Origin: Elusimicrobiota bacterium
GTDB taxonomy: Bacteria; Elusimicrobiota; Elusimicrobia; UBA1565; UBA9628
NCBI GenBank assembly: GCA_028717865.1
Contig: JAQUMZ010000028.1
Coordinates: 1 to 12,623 of the forward strand
Reading direction: 5' to 3'
DNA: 12,623 nucleotides
Positions 1 to 6,551 of this stretch are shown piece after piece (the first letter of the stretch is position 1; every line of letters starts with the position of its first letter). A program made the position numbers and the translations under genes. Below the pieces are notes generated by a model, which was not told where the DNA came from, ran no database searches, and saw only the letters and a program-made list of their open reading frames with translations.

Positions 1-48
1 GGAAATGATGACGACTACGGCCGCAACGCGCAGGGAAGCCCCTTTCAT
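1..48 (-). CDS. Possible start of a secreted or membrane protein, cut off by the window edge
   Basis: An ATG at 48 opens a frame that runs off the left edge after 16 codons. The visible residues read MKGASLRVAAVVVIIS: a lysine followed by a hydrophobic run, which is what the front of a signal peptide or membrane anchor looks like. No clear Shine-Dalgarno sequence precedes it. It would be the next gene on the same strand, 115 nt after the hydrolase. The family cannot be named. A 16-codon open stretch could arise by chance, so confidence is low. Confidence 0.35.
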   Translation of the reverse strand, partial: MKGASLRVAAVVVIIS

Positions 49-65
49 CCGCAAGGGCCGTGATA

Positions 66-83
66 CCGGAGAATCGGCTCCGG
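66..83. other. Small inverted repeat upstream of the partial left-edge gene
   Basis: CCGGAG (66-71) and CTCCGG (78-83) form a perfect 6-bp inverted repeat around a 6-nt spacer. It lies 18 nt upstream of the possible ATG at 48. It could be an operator or a short leader hairpin. An element this short is also expected by chance in GC-rich DNA. Confidence 0.25.
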
Positions 84-130
84 CACTAGGGAAGGAAGTC
101 CTTGAAAACGTCCGGAATATGGCCTAATCC

Positions 131-175
131 CCCCTGGACCGTTGAGACGAGCCTTCTAGGCCTTCAGTCCAGGGG
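131..175 (-). terminator. Inverted repeat spanning the stop codon of the MBL-fold hydrolase, possible terminator
   Basis: CCCCTGGAC (131-139) pairs perfectly with GTCCAGGGG (167-175), a 9-bp stem. The 27-nt loop holds the hydrolase stop codon (TGA at 166-164). On the minus strand the stem is followed by a G-run and ATTAGG rather than a T-tract, so it is not a classical intrinsic terminator. It may act as a 3' stabilising hairpin or as the end of the operon transcript. The stretch 49-163 holds nothing else I can name. Confidence 0.3.
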
Positions 176-850
176 CGGCAGCGCCGACTGTATCTTGAGG
201 CCGGCCGAGGCGCGCACCACCGGGCCATGGCCGCAGCCCAGGACCTCCAGATCGAGCATGGCGAGCTGGCGCGCCGACTCGCGCGCGGCCGCCGCGTCGT
301 GGCAGCGCCGCGAACCGGGAACCGAAAGGCGGCCCGCGCGGTTGTCCAGGGCGTCGCCGCAGAGGACGACCTTCTCCGCGGGCTGGAACAACGAAATCGA
401 TCCCCGGGTGTGCCCGGGCGTGGCCAGGACCTGCCAGAGCGGCAGGCAGCGCAAGGTCCGGCCCTGCTCCAGGGGCAGCACCCCCGCCAGAGGCCGGTAG
501 GGATAGCGCAGCCGGCGACAGATGCGGCGCAGCCTGGACCCGAGGCCGCGCCGGAGGGCCGGGCGCCCCTCGATGGCGGGGATGTCGCCGGCGTGGGCCA
601 GCACGCGGACCCGCCGCCGCTCCAGCAGCGCGCGGGCCCCACCCGCGTGGTCCGCGTGGCCGTGGCTTATGATGATCGCGTCGAGCTCCGCGAGCGGAAA
701 GCCGTTGCTCTCGATCTCGCCCAGCAAAGCCGGCGCCGCGAGGGGGTGCCCGGTGTCGAAAAGGCTCCAGCCGCGGGGCCCCTCGATGATATAGCAGTTG
801 GCGGGCGCGGCGGCCTGCAAAAGGTAGAGCCCCTTGCGGATGCGCTGCAC
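164..850 (-). CDS. Metallo-beta-lactamase-fold hydrolase
   Basis: This 228-residue protein belongs to the metallo-beta-lactamase superfamily, binuclear metal hydrolases related to glyoxalase II. The full ligand set is visible: HGHADH at residues 63-68, the His of PGHT at 147, the Asp of LCGDA at 166, and the His of GCGHG at 208. The start of the fold is recognisable too (NCYII, then FDTG at 31-34). There is no signal peptide, so it is probably cytoplasmic. The length fits a stand-alone MBL domain with no extra nucleic-acid-processing domain. The substrate cannot be deduced; a thioester, lactone or other small ester is typical of the superfamily. The GTG start at 850 shares one base with the TAG stop of the cyclophilin gene, and a GGAG lies about nine bases upstream, which suggests coupled translation. 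The same frame stays open much further upstream, but that part is a shadow of the cyclophilin gene. Confidence 0.9.
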   Translation of the reverse strand: MQRIRKGLYLLQAAAPANCYIIEGPRGWSLFDTGHPLAAPALLGEIESNGFPLAELDAIIISHGHADHAGGARALLERRRVRVLAHAGDIPAIEGRPALRRGLGSRLRRICRRLRYPYRPLAGVLPLEQGRTLRCLPLWQVLATPGHTRGSISLFQPAEKVVLCGDALDNRAGRLSVPGSRRCHDAAAARESARQLAMLDLEVLGCGHGPVVRASAGLKIQSALPPLD

Positions 851-1452
851 TAAAGCCGCTCCACTATGCGCAGCCGCTTGAGCCTGACCGGCCGCAGCGG
901 AAGGTCGGAGCCCTCGCTCTCGTCGCGCGCGACCCTCGAGATCGCCGCGGCCACGCCCAGTCCCGCCGCGACCTCGCCGAAAATCGTATGGCGGCCGTCG
1001 AGCTCGGGAGCCGGGGCCACGGTGATGAAGAACTGCGAGCCGTTGGCATCCCGGCCGAAGTTGGCCATGCCCACGACCCCGGGCCGGTCGAAGCGCAAAC
1101 CGGGACCGATCTCGTCGGCGACGGTCAAGCCGATGTCGCCCCGGCCGTCGCCCCGGGGATCGCCGGTCTGGATCATGAAGCCCGGAACGATCCGATGGAA
1201 GGTCAACCCGTCGTAGAGGGGCGCGCGCCGCGCACGGCCGGTACGCGGGTCGCGCCAGGCCTTGCCGCCGGTGGCCAGGGCGACGAAGTGCTCCACGGTC
1301 CTGGGCGCGGCCCGGGGCAGCAGCCGCACCACGATGACCCCCAGCGAGGTCTCGAGCACGGCGAAAGGGCCCTCCGCCTTGGCCGCACCGTCGCGGCACC
1401 CCGCGGCCAGGGCCAGGCAGAGGGCCAGGCCCGCCGCCGCCCGGGTCCTCAT
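850..1452 (-). CDS. Cyclophilin-type peptidyl-prolyl cis-trans isomerase, predicted lipoprotein
   Basis: This 200-residue cyclophilin catalyses cis-trans isomerisation of X-Pro bonds. The active-site block FHRIVPGFMIQTGD has the catalytic Arg at 87 and Gln at 95. The second block, MANFGRDANGSQFFIT (129-144), and LDGRHTIFGEV (151-161) are also intact. The N-terminus has two arginines, a hydrophobic stretch and the lipobox LAAGC with the acceptor Cys at 19. The mature enzyme is therefore predicted to be lipid-anchored on the outer side of the cytoplasmic membrane or in the periplasm. An insertion of about 15 residues (KAWRDPRTGRARRAPLYDG) precedes the catalytic Arg; similar insertions occur in cyclophilins of several GC-rich Gram-negative groups. 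The ATG at 1452 overlaps the TGA of nnrE by four bases (ATGA), and this supports the chosen start. With SppA it could serve envelope protein quality control; that role is inferred. Confidence 0.92.
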   Translation of the reverse strand: MRTRAAAGLALCLALAAGCRDGAAKAEGPFAVLETSLGVIVVRLLPRAAPRTVEHFVALATGGKAWRDPRTGRARRAPLYDGLTFHRIVPGFMIQTGDPRGDGRGDIGLTVADEIGPGLRFDRPGVVGMANFGRDANGSQFFITVAPAPELDGRHTIFGEVAAGLGVAAAISRVARDESEGSDLPLRPVRLKRLRIVERL

Positions 1453-2177
1453 GCTGCGAGCAGTTCCTGCGGAAAGCCTATGTCGAGCACCTTCAGAGCT
1501 CCGACGTACTTGCGGGCATGCGCCATGACCAAACCGCGCTTGGCCAGGCCCAGGGTCAGGGTCAGGGTCGCGGTAATGTAGACGCCGCTGTGGTAGCCCG
1601 TGTCCGGCTGCAGCCCCGAGGGGACGTCGATGGCGATCACGGGCTTCCGGGAGCGGTTGACCGCCCGGATGACGTCGCCCACGAGTCCGGCGGGCTTGCC
1701 GCTGGCGCCGGTGCCAAGCAAAGCGTCGAGCACCACGTCCGAGCGCTCCAGGCTCGCGGCCAAGGCCTTCGCGTCGGCGGCGTCCAAGATGGGCAGCCCC
1801 GAGGCCCGGGCGCGGTCGAGGTTCGCCTGGACCGCCTCCGGATAGCGTCCGGGCTCGCCCGGACGGCCGGGCTTCGGGGGGCAAAGGCAGACCGAGATAT
1901 CCGCGCCGCCCTCCTTGAGCAGCCGGGCCGCCACCAAGCCGTCGCCGCCGTTGGAGCCCCGTCCGCAGCAGACCGCCACCCGGCCGGCCTTGAGCTCCTT
2001 GCCCAGGCCGGCCAGGAACAGCACGGTCTCCGCCGCCACGGCGCGGCCGGCGTTCTCCATGAGCTCGAGATACGGTATCCCGTGGACCTCCGAGGCCGCC
2101 TCGTCGATCTCGCGCATCCGCTGCGCCGTGACCACGGGCAGTCCCTGATAGGTCTGCGGCGGAGCCTCCTTAGCCAT
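1449..2177 (-). CDS. nnrE: NAD(P)H-hydrate epimerase (YjeF N-terminal domain)
   Basis: This 242-residue protein epimerises the R and S forms of hydrated NADH or NADPH (NADHX/NADPHX), the first step of nicotinamide nucleotide repair in the cytoplasm. Family marks are LMENAGRAVA (39-48), the phosphate-binding loop GRGSNGGDGLVAAR (72-85), DALLGTG (151-157) and AIDVPSG (182-188). Only the epimerase domain is present. Many bacteria fuse it to the ADP/ATP-dependent dehydratase (NnrD) in one chain of about 500 residues. Here the dehydratase must be encoded elsewhere or be absent. The ATG at 2177 has a good Shine-Dalgarno (GGAGG, six bases upstream) and overlaps the end of the Yip1-like gene by eight bases. 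The 3' end overlaps the cyclophilin start by four bases. Confidence 0.93.
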   Translation of the reverse strand: MAKEAPPQTYQGLPVVTAQRMREIDEAASEVHGIPYLELMENAGRAVAAETVLFLAGLGKELKAGRVAVCCGRGSNGGDGLVAARLLKEGGADISVCLCPPKPGRPGEPGRYPEAVQANLDRARASGLPILDAADAKALAASLERSDVVLDALLGTGASGKPAGLVGDVIRAVNRSRKPVIAIDVPSGLQPDTGYHSGVYITATLTLTLGLAKRGLVMAHARKYVGALKVLDIGFPQELLAA

Positions 2178-2742
2178 TGAGCGCCTCCGCGAACCGCATG
2201 AAAAGCCCGGCCGCGGCCAGCAAGAACGCCAGGCCCGAGGCCAGCAGCAGGGCCAGGTAAGGCAGGATCAGGTTGAACCACGCCCGTCCCAGGCTGACTT
2301 GATACGTATCCTGGATGCTGCGCGCCTTGAGCGACAAGCTGGCGAGGCCCAAAAGCAGGAAGGCCGCCCCGGCCGGCCAGCGCCAGGTCGGAGCCAGGGC
2401 CAGCAGGACCAGAACGGCGGGCACGGCCAAGCCCCAGACCAGCTGGGCCATGCCGAAAAGCACGAAAAGCTCGGAAGCGCTCCCGGGACGGCCCTGGAAA
2501 TCGGCGATAAGGTGCAGGACCGCCACCATGACCAGCCCCGCGCCCAGCTCCCAAAGGAGAAAAAGGGCGAAGCCGATGCCGCCGAAAGGCAGCAGGACCA
2601 GGCGGCCGGAGAGCTCCTGCGCCGTGAAAAATCCCAGAGCCCCCAGCATGAAGCAGAGCACGCCCAGGGCCAGCGGCCGCCGCGCCTTGACCGCGGCGGC
2701 GGCCTTTACATGGTCCTCGAAGAAATCGAATACGAGTTCCAT
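2170..2742 (-). CDS. Yip1-like multi-pass membrane protein
   Basis: A 190-residue, very hydrophobic protein of unknown function. After a polar N-terminus (about residues 1-22) I see five likely membrane helices, roughly at 24-40, 48-78, 92-115, 122-137 and 155-183. The polar linker LHLIADFQGRPGSASELFVL, followed by a helix ending in a Pro-rich hydrophobic run, and the later SIQDTYQVSLGRAWFNLILP resemble the bacterial Yip1 (PF04893) layout, so I call it Yip1-like. This is by eye and a profile search could change it. Bacterial Yip1 proteins have no settled function. It lies 8 nt after sppA and overlaps nnrE by 8 nt, so it is almost certainly co-translated with them. No convincing ribosome-binding site precedes the ATG at 2742, which suggests coupling to sppA. 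Confidence 0.75.
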   Translation of the reverse strand: MELVFDFFEDHVKAAAAVKARRPLALGVLCFMLGALGFFTAQELSGRLVLLPFGGIGFALFLLWELGAGLVMVAVLHLIADFQGRPGSASELFVLFGMAQLVWGLAVPAVLVLLALAPTWRWPAGAAFLLLGLASLSLKARSIQDTYQVSLGRAWFNLILPYLALLLASGLAFLLAAAGLFMRFAEALNG

Positions 2743-2750
2743 GGCCGGCG

Positions 2751-3785
2751 CTACCAGCCCATCCAGCGGTATTCCAGGCCCGGGAGGTCCGAGGGCTTGA
2801 GCACGTCGGCCAGACTGCGGGCGGAAAGCATGCCGTCGAAGCGCGCGTCCAAAAGCTCGAGTATGTCGCTGAAGCGGTCAGTCTCGCGCTTGACGCGGGG
2901 ACGGCCGGATAGGCCGCCCAGCTTGGCCGCCAGGGCCACGGCGTCATCGGAGTCTCCCAACTGGTCCACCAGCCCGGCCTCCCGGGCCTGGCTGCCCGAG
3001 AATATCCGGCCGTCGGCCAGGGGTTTGAGCTTGGCCAGGGTCAGGTGCCGCCCCAGGCTCACCGCCGAGAGGAATTGCCCATAGGCGTCGGAGATGAGGT
3101 CCTGGAGGATGGCCTTCTCCTCCGCGGTCAGGGGCCGGGCCGGGGAGCCCATGTCCTTGTGCTTGCCGGACTTGATCGCCTCCAGCTTGAAGCCGATCTT
3201 GCCGAACAGCCCCTGCATGTTGGTCACCGAGAAAATGACGCCGATCGAGCCGGTCAAACTGCCGGGATGGGCCACGATCTTGTCGCAAGCCGCCGCGATA
3301 TAGTAGCCGCCGGAGGCGGCCACGTCGTCGAAAAGCGCCACGAAGGGGATGCCCTTCTCCTTGCGCACGCGCAGGATCTGGCTGTAGATCTCCTGCACCG
3401 CGCCCACGCTGCCCCCGGGCGAATTGATGTCGAGCACGATGGCCTTGACCCCCTTGGCCTCGGACATGGCCTTGATGCGGCGCACCCACTGCTCGGCGCC
3501 GCGCTCGAACACGCGCCCGCTCTGGGAGTTGTAGATGGGGCCGTGGATGGCTATCCAGCCGACCGCGTCCTTCTCGCGGGCCAGCGACAGCAGCGCGGCG
3601 CCCGGCTCCGGGCCCGCCTTGGCCGCGGACCGCGGGCCGCGCAGGATGACGATCGCGGCGGCGGCCAGCGAGACGGCGTAGAGCGCGGCCACGGCGTACA
3701 TGAGCCGGCGCTTGACGCGGCGGCCTCCGACGGCGGACGCCGGGGCCGACGGCCCCGGCTGCGGCGCGAACGATTGCTGATCCAT
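2751..3785 (-). CDS. sppA: Signal peptide peptidase SppA (S49 serine protease), short form
   Basis: A 344-residue membrane-anchored serine protease that degrades cleaved signal peptides and other membrane peptides using a Ser-Lys dyad. A proline-rich cytoplasmic N-terminus is followed by one membrane helix at about 27-48, then the protease domain. The nucleophile is Ser158 in VAASGGYYIAAACD. The general base is probably Lys210 in SGKHKDMGS, 52 residues later, the spacing known from Bacillus SppA. The oxyanion region LDINSPGGS is clear at 118-126. The length matches the single-domain form (about 300-350 residues), not the duplicated E. coli form of about 600. I chose the ATG at 3785 because GAGG sits five bases upstream. 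An in-frame TTG at 3800 would add five residues and overlap the previous gene. The gene follows the GGDEF gene by 11 nt and leads the tight run Yip1-like, nnrE, cyclophilin, MBL hydrolase. Confidence 0.92.
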   Translation of the reverse strand: MDQQSFAPQPGPSAPASAVGGRRVKRRLMYAVAALYAVSLAAAAIVILRGPRSAAKAGPEPGAALLSLAREKDAVGWIAIHGPIYNSQSGRVFERGAEQWVRRIKAMSEAKGVKAIVLDINSPGGSVGAVQEIYSQILRVRKEKGIPFVALFDDVAASGGYYIAAACDKIVAHPGSLTGSIGVIFSVTNMQGLFGKIGFKLEAIKSGKHKDMGSPARPLTAEEKAILQDLISDAYGQFLSAVSLGRHLTLAKLKPLADGRIFSGSQAREAGLVDQLGDSDDAVALAAKLGGLSGRPRVKRETDRFSDILELLDARFDGMLSARSLADVLKPSDLPGLEYRWMGW

Positions 3786-3796
3786 GTCTTCCTCGC

Positions 3797-5095
3797 TCAA
3801 CCTTGGGGCGCCGAGCCGCCCGAATAGCGGACGACGCGGTCGCGCCCCTGGGATTTGGCCTGATACAAGGCCCCGTCGGCCCGGGCCACGAGCTCCTCCG
3901 GAGTGGCCGCGTCGCGCGGAAAATGCGCCACGCCGATGGAAACCGTGATGGAAATCGTCTCGAAAGCGATGGCGAAGGTCTCGGCGGCCAGGGCGCGACG
4001 AATGCTCTCGGCCTTGCGCATGACGCCCTCGGGCTGCGCCCGCGGCATGAGGACCACGAACTCCTCGCCCCCGTAGCGGGCCACGAAATCCGTCTCGTAA
4101 ACCGAGGCGTTGAGGACCTGTCCCACCCGGCGCAGCACCTGGTCGCCGAAGGGATGCCCGTAGCGGTCGTTGAGGCCCTTAAAGTGGTCGATGTCGAGCA
4201 TGAGCAGGCTGTAGGTGGTCCGGAAGGTGCCGGCGCGCACGGTCTCCTCGCGGATCTTCTCGTCGAACGCCCCGCGCCGGTGGACCCCGGTCAGCCCGTC
4301 GACCTGGGACAGGCGCTCCATCTCCTGAAAAAGCTTCACGCGCCGGAAGGCCAGGGAGGTCTCCGCCGCGAAAGTGCGGGCCTTGGCCAGCAGGGCCTCG
4401 GGCTCCTGGTCCGACGGCAGGCGGGCGTAGAAATACCCCACCAGTTCGGCACCCTCGTGGATGGGCACGGCCAAGGCCCGCTCCGGCGATTCGAGGATGC
4501 GGCACTCGGTCAAGGGCACGGCGTGCTCCTGCACGTAGCGCTCCCAGGTCGTCCACGAGCCGCCGGGAGAATTGTCGAGATTGCGCACGCTCAGCCTCTG
4601 GAAACCGCCCGTATCGCTGGCCACGTAGAGGGCGAAGTCGGACACCCCCAGGAATTGCCCGACGGCCAGCTCGAGCTTGGGCCGCATCTCCTCCCACGAC
4701 AGGGCCTCCGCGAAGCCCTTGATCATGCCATAAAGCGCCAGGGTCTCCTTCTGCTCGCGCTCGGTGCGCAGCCCGGCGGCCTTGACCTGCGCCACCTGCA
4801 GGGCGGCCGCCTCCCGGCGCCGGCGCGTTTGCTCCAAGGCCTCGAGCTGGCCGGCGCGCTCCGCCCGGGAACGGCGGCAGAGCAGCAGAGCGTAGGCCCC
4901 GCCCAGTATCCCCCAGCCCGCGCACAGGCTCGCGGCCACCCGGCCCTGCGGGCCCGCCGCCGACACCAGCAGCAGCGCTGCCGCCGCGGCCGCGCCCAGG
5001 CCGCCGGCCGCCGCCCATTGGCGCCGCGGATAACTGAGCAGCAGCGCGCCGGCGGGCAGCAGGGACAGCAGGGCGCAGGCGAGGTCGAACTTCAA
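3797..5095 (-). CDS. Membrane GAF-GGDEF diguanylate cyclase with degenerate I-site
   Basis: A 432-residue enzyme predicted to make cyclic di-GMP from two GTP. There are three membrane helices at about 3-21, 27-46 and 54-73, an Arg/Glu-rich probable coiled coil (75-119), a GAF-like sensor domain (about 124-254) and a C-terminal GGDEF domain (about 264-424). The active-site signature is RYGGEEF with GGEEF at 342-346, and the metal and guanine region DIDHFKGLNDRYGHPFGDQ is intact, so it should be active. The inhibitory site RxxD, expected just before the signature, reads YETD (333-336); the Arg is missing, so product feedback at this site is unlikely. The start is uncertain. I use TTG at 5095, which gives a natural N-terminus, KFDLACALL. 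GTG at 5122 is possible. The ATG at 5158 lies inside a hairpin loop and is unlikely. It is the second of two related cyclases in tandem and is followed by sppA 11 nt later. Confidence 0.88.
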   Translation of the reverse strand: MKFDLACALLSLLPAGALLLSYPRRQWAAAGGLGAAAAAALLLVSAAGPQGRVAASLCAGWGILGGAYALLLCRRSRAERAGQLEALEQTRRRREAAALQVAQVKAAGLRTEREQKETLALYGMIKGFAEALSWEEMRPKLELAVGQFLGVSDFALYVASDTGGFQRLSVRNLDNSPGGSWTTWERYVQEHAVPLTECRILESPERALAVPIHEGAELVGYFYARLPSDQEPEALLAKARTFAAETSLAFRRVKLFQEMERLSQVDGLTGVHRRGAFDEKIREETVRAGTFRTTYSLLMLDIDHFKGLNDRYGHPFGDQVLRRVGQVLNASVYETDFVARYGGEEFVVLMPRAQPEGVMRKAESIRRALAAETFAIAFETISITVSIGVAHFPRDAATPEELVARADGALYQAKSQGRDRVVRYSGGSAPQG

Positions 5096-5139
5096 ATGCC
5101 GCCCCCGACAACGGAACGGCACAGCCACCCCCGACGGAA

Positions 5140-5170
5140 TGAACGCCCCCCCTCGCATGGGGGGCGTTCA
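5140..5170. other. Perfect 12-bp hairpin between the two GGDEF genes
   Basis: TGAACGCCCCCC (5140-5151) pairs with GGGGGGCGTTCA (5159-5170) around a 7-nt loop. It lies upstream of the second cyclase gene and downstream of the first. A very stable stem, but neither side carries a T-tract. It is better described as a transcript-stabilising or attenuating hairpin, or a repeat, than as a classical terminator. Confidence 0.6.
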
Positions 5171-5171
5171 G

Positions 5172-5196
5172 GTTCGGCGCCCTTCGGGCGCCGAAC
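5172..5196. other. Perfect 11-bp hairpin with 3-nt loop, second of the pair
   Basis: GTTCGGCGCCC (5172-5182) pairs with GGGCGCCGAAC (5186-5196) around TTC. It abuts the neighbouring hairpin with one base between them and sits about 30 nt after the stop codon of the upstream cyclase. No T-tract follows on the minus strand. Partial transcription termination or mRNA 3'-end protection is plausible. Confidence 0.6.
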
Positions 5197-5228
5197 TCGG
5201 GGAACGGCAACAACGACAAAAACGGCCT

Positions 5229-6545
5229 TCATCCCACCACCCGGTCGCGGCCGGCGTTCTTGGCCTGGTAGAGCCGCTCGTCGGCTATGCGCACGATCTG
5301 GCTGGCGGTGGTGGCGTCGGCGGGGAAGCTGGAAACCCCGAAACTCATGGTGGCCCCGGTCTTGTTCCCCTGGAAAACGAACGGCTCCTCGCCCACCCGC
5401 CGGCGCATGCTCTCGGCCAGCGCGACGGCCTCGGCGTGCGCCATGTTGGGCAGGATGAGGCAGAACTCCTCGCCTCCGTAGCGAGCCGGGAAATCCACGG
5501 GGCGGGCGAAGGCGGCGATAATGGCGGCCAGGGTGCGCAGGAGCTGGTCTCCCGCCTGGTGGCCGTAGCGGTCGTTGTAGGACTTGAAGTGATCCACGTC
5601 GCAGAGGATGAAGGACAGGGGGGTCTGGCCCCGGCCGGCGCGCAGGAGCTCCTCGCGCAGGCGGGCCTCGAAGGCGCGATGGCTGAAGAGCTGGGTCAGC
5701 GGATCGTGCACCGCCGCCTGATGCACGTGCTCGTAGAGCTGGATGTTCTCCAGGCTCAACGCGGCCATGGTCGCGAAAAGGTCGGCCGTCCTGAGGTCGT
5801 CGGGGGCGAAGGCCCCCGGCCGCGCCGCCTCCAGCTTCAGGTAGCCGGCAGGCTGGCGCATGACCTTGACGGCCAGGGCCATGCCGCAGCCGCAGGCCGG
5901 CGCTCCGGCCGGCCATTCCTGGACGGCGCAATCCTTGACCAGAACCGGCCCCTGGCGGCGGGCCGCCAGGACGACCAGAGGGTCGGCCGCGGCGTCGGCC
6001 AGGACCGACACCCTGGCCTCGGGAAAGCGCTGGGAAAGGATGTCGACCAGGCGGCGGTAGACCTCGCGGCTGTCCGTTATCCGCCCGAAGGCGCGGGCGG
6101 TCTCGGCCAGGTCGCGGCGCAGGCGTATCTGGCCCCCGACCGTCTCCTGATAGGCCTGGTAGTATTTGCTGTCGCGCTCGTCGTCGCGGATGCCCGCGTC
6201 GAGGGCCAGGCGCTTGGCCAGGGCGTCGCGCTGGTCGGCGAGGTCCCGATTACGGTAGAGAGAGATGCCCCAATCCAGGGCCCAGAGCCCCCCGACCTCG
6301 ACCATTACGGCGGCCTTTTGCGCCGCGTGGGGACAGCGCACGGCCACCAGGATCCCGACCAGGCTGGCCAGGAAGGTGAAAATAAAAGGCAATTCCGCCT
6401 CCCGGCGGAAGTCGGTCCAAAGCGCCAAGGCTCCGAAAAACGGGTAGACGGCCACCCCGAGATCCGGTCGCAGGACCAGTTCCAAGGAGATTGCCGCGAA
6501 CAGAAGGTTCGCCCCTAAGAGGGTGATGGAACGTTTGGCCAACAT
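5229..6545 (-). CDS. Membrane GAF-GGDEF diguanylate cyclase with intact I-site
   Basis: A 438-residue predicted cyclic di-GMP synthase. Four hydrophobic segments (about 5-24, 30-44, 52-70, 78-96) are followed by a charged helical linker, a GAF-like domain (about 150-270) and a GGDEF domain (about 275-438). The signature RYGGEEF has GGEEF at 357-361, and DVDHFKSYNDRYGHQAGDQ is intact. The inhibitory site RPVD (348-351) is also intact, so feedback by c-di-GMP is expected, unlike its tandem partner. The GAF region has a cysteine cluster (C206, C218, C220, in DCAVQEW and ACGCGMA) that might bind a metal or sense redox. The ATG at 6545 begins 6 nt after the tmRNA 3' end. The frame stays open upstream to 6605, but that part is tmRNA sequence. 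No Shine-Dalgarno is visible, so the translated mRNA probably arises by read-through from ssrA and processing, or it begins at an internal start. Confidence 0.88.
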   Translation of the reverse strand: MLAKRSITLLGANLLFAAISLELVLRPDLGVAVYPFFGALALWTDFRREAELPFIFTFLASLVGILVAVRCPHAAQKAAVMVEVGGLWALDWGISLYRNRDLADQRDALAKRLALDAGIRDDERDSKYYQAYQETVGGQIRLRRDLAETARAFGRITDSREVYRRLVDILSQRFPEARVSVLADAAADPLVVLAARRQGPVLVKDCAVQEWPAGAPACGCGMALAVKVMRQPAGYLKLEAARPGAFAPDDLRTADLFATMAALSLENIQLYEHVHQAAVHDPLTQLFSHRAFEARLREELLRAGRGQTPLSFILCDVDHFKSYNDRYGHQAGDQLLRTLAAIIAAFARPVDFPARYGGEEFCLILPNMAHAEAVALAESMRRRVGEEPFVFQGNKTGATMSFGVSSFPADATTASQIVRIADERLYQAKNAGRDRVVG

Positions 6546-6551
6546 CAAAAA

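Larger units (their letters stand above)
5113..5209. repeat. 9-bp direct repeats bracketing the two intergenic hairpins
   Basis: GGAACGGCA occurs at 5113-5121 and again at 5201-5209. The 79 nt between the copies hold both perfect hairpins of this intergenic region. The arrangement resembles a target-site duplication around a tiny hairpin insertion, but no transposon ends or coding capacity are visible and chance is possible. Confidence 0.3.

Noticed and set aside
850..1884. Cyclophilin gene starting far upstream at 1884
   Set aside because: The upstream part is nnrE read in another frame. The ATG at 1452 gives a proper lipoprotein signal and an ATGA overlap.
5096..5158. ATG at 5158 as the start of the second cyclase
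   Set aside because: The ATG is in the loop of a perfect 12-bp hairpin and no ribosome-binding site precedes it. The added residues do not look like part of the protein.
3803..5458. 551-codon open frame on the plus strand
   Set aside because: It runs antisense across a clear GGDEF gene and two intergenic hairpins, and its translation shows no family motif. It is a typical shadow frame in GC-rich DNA.
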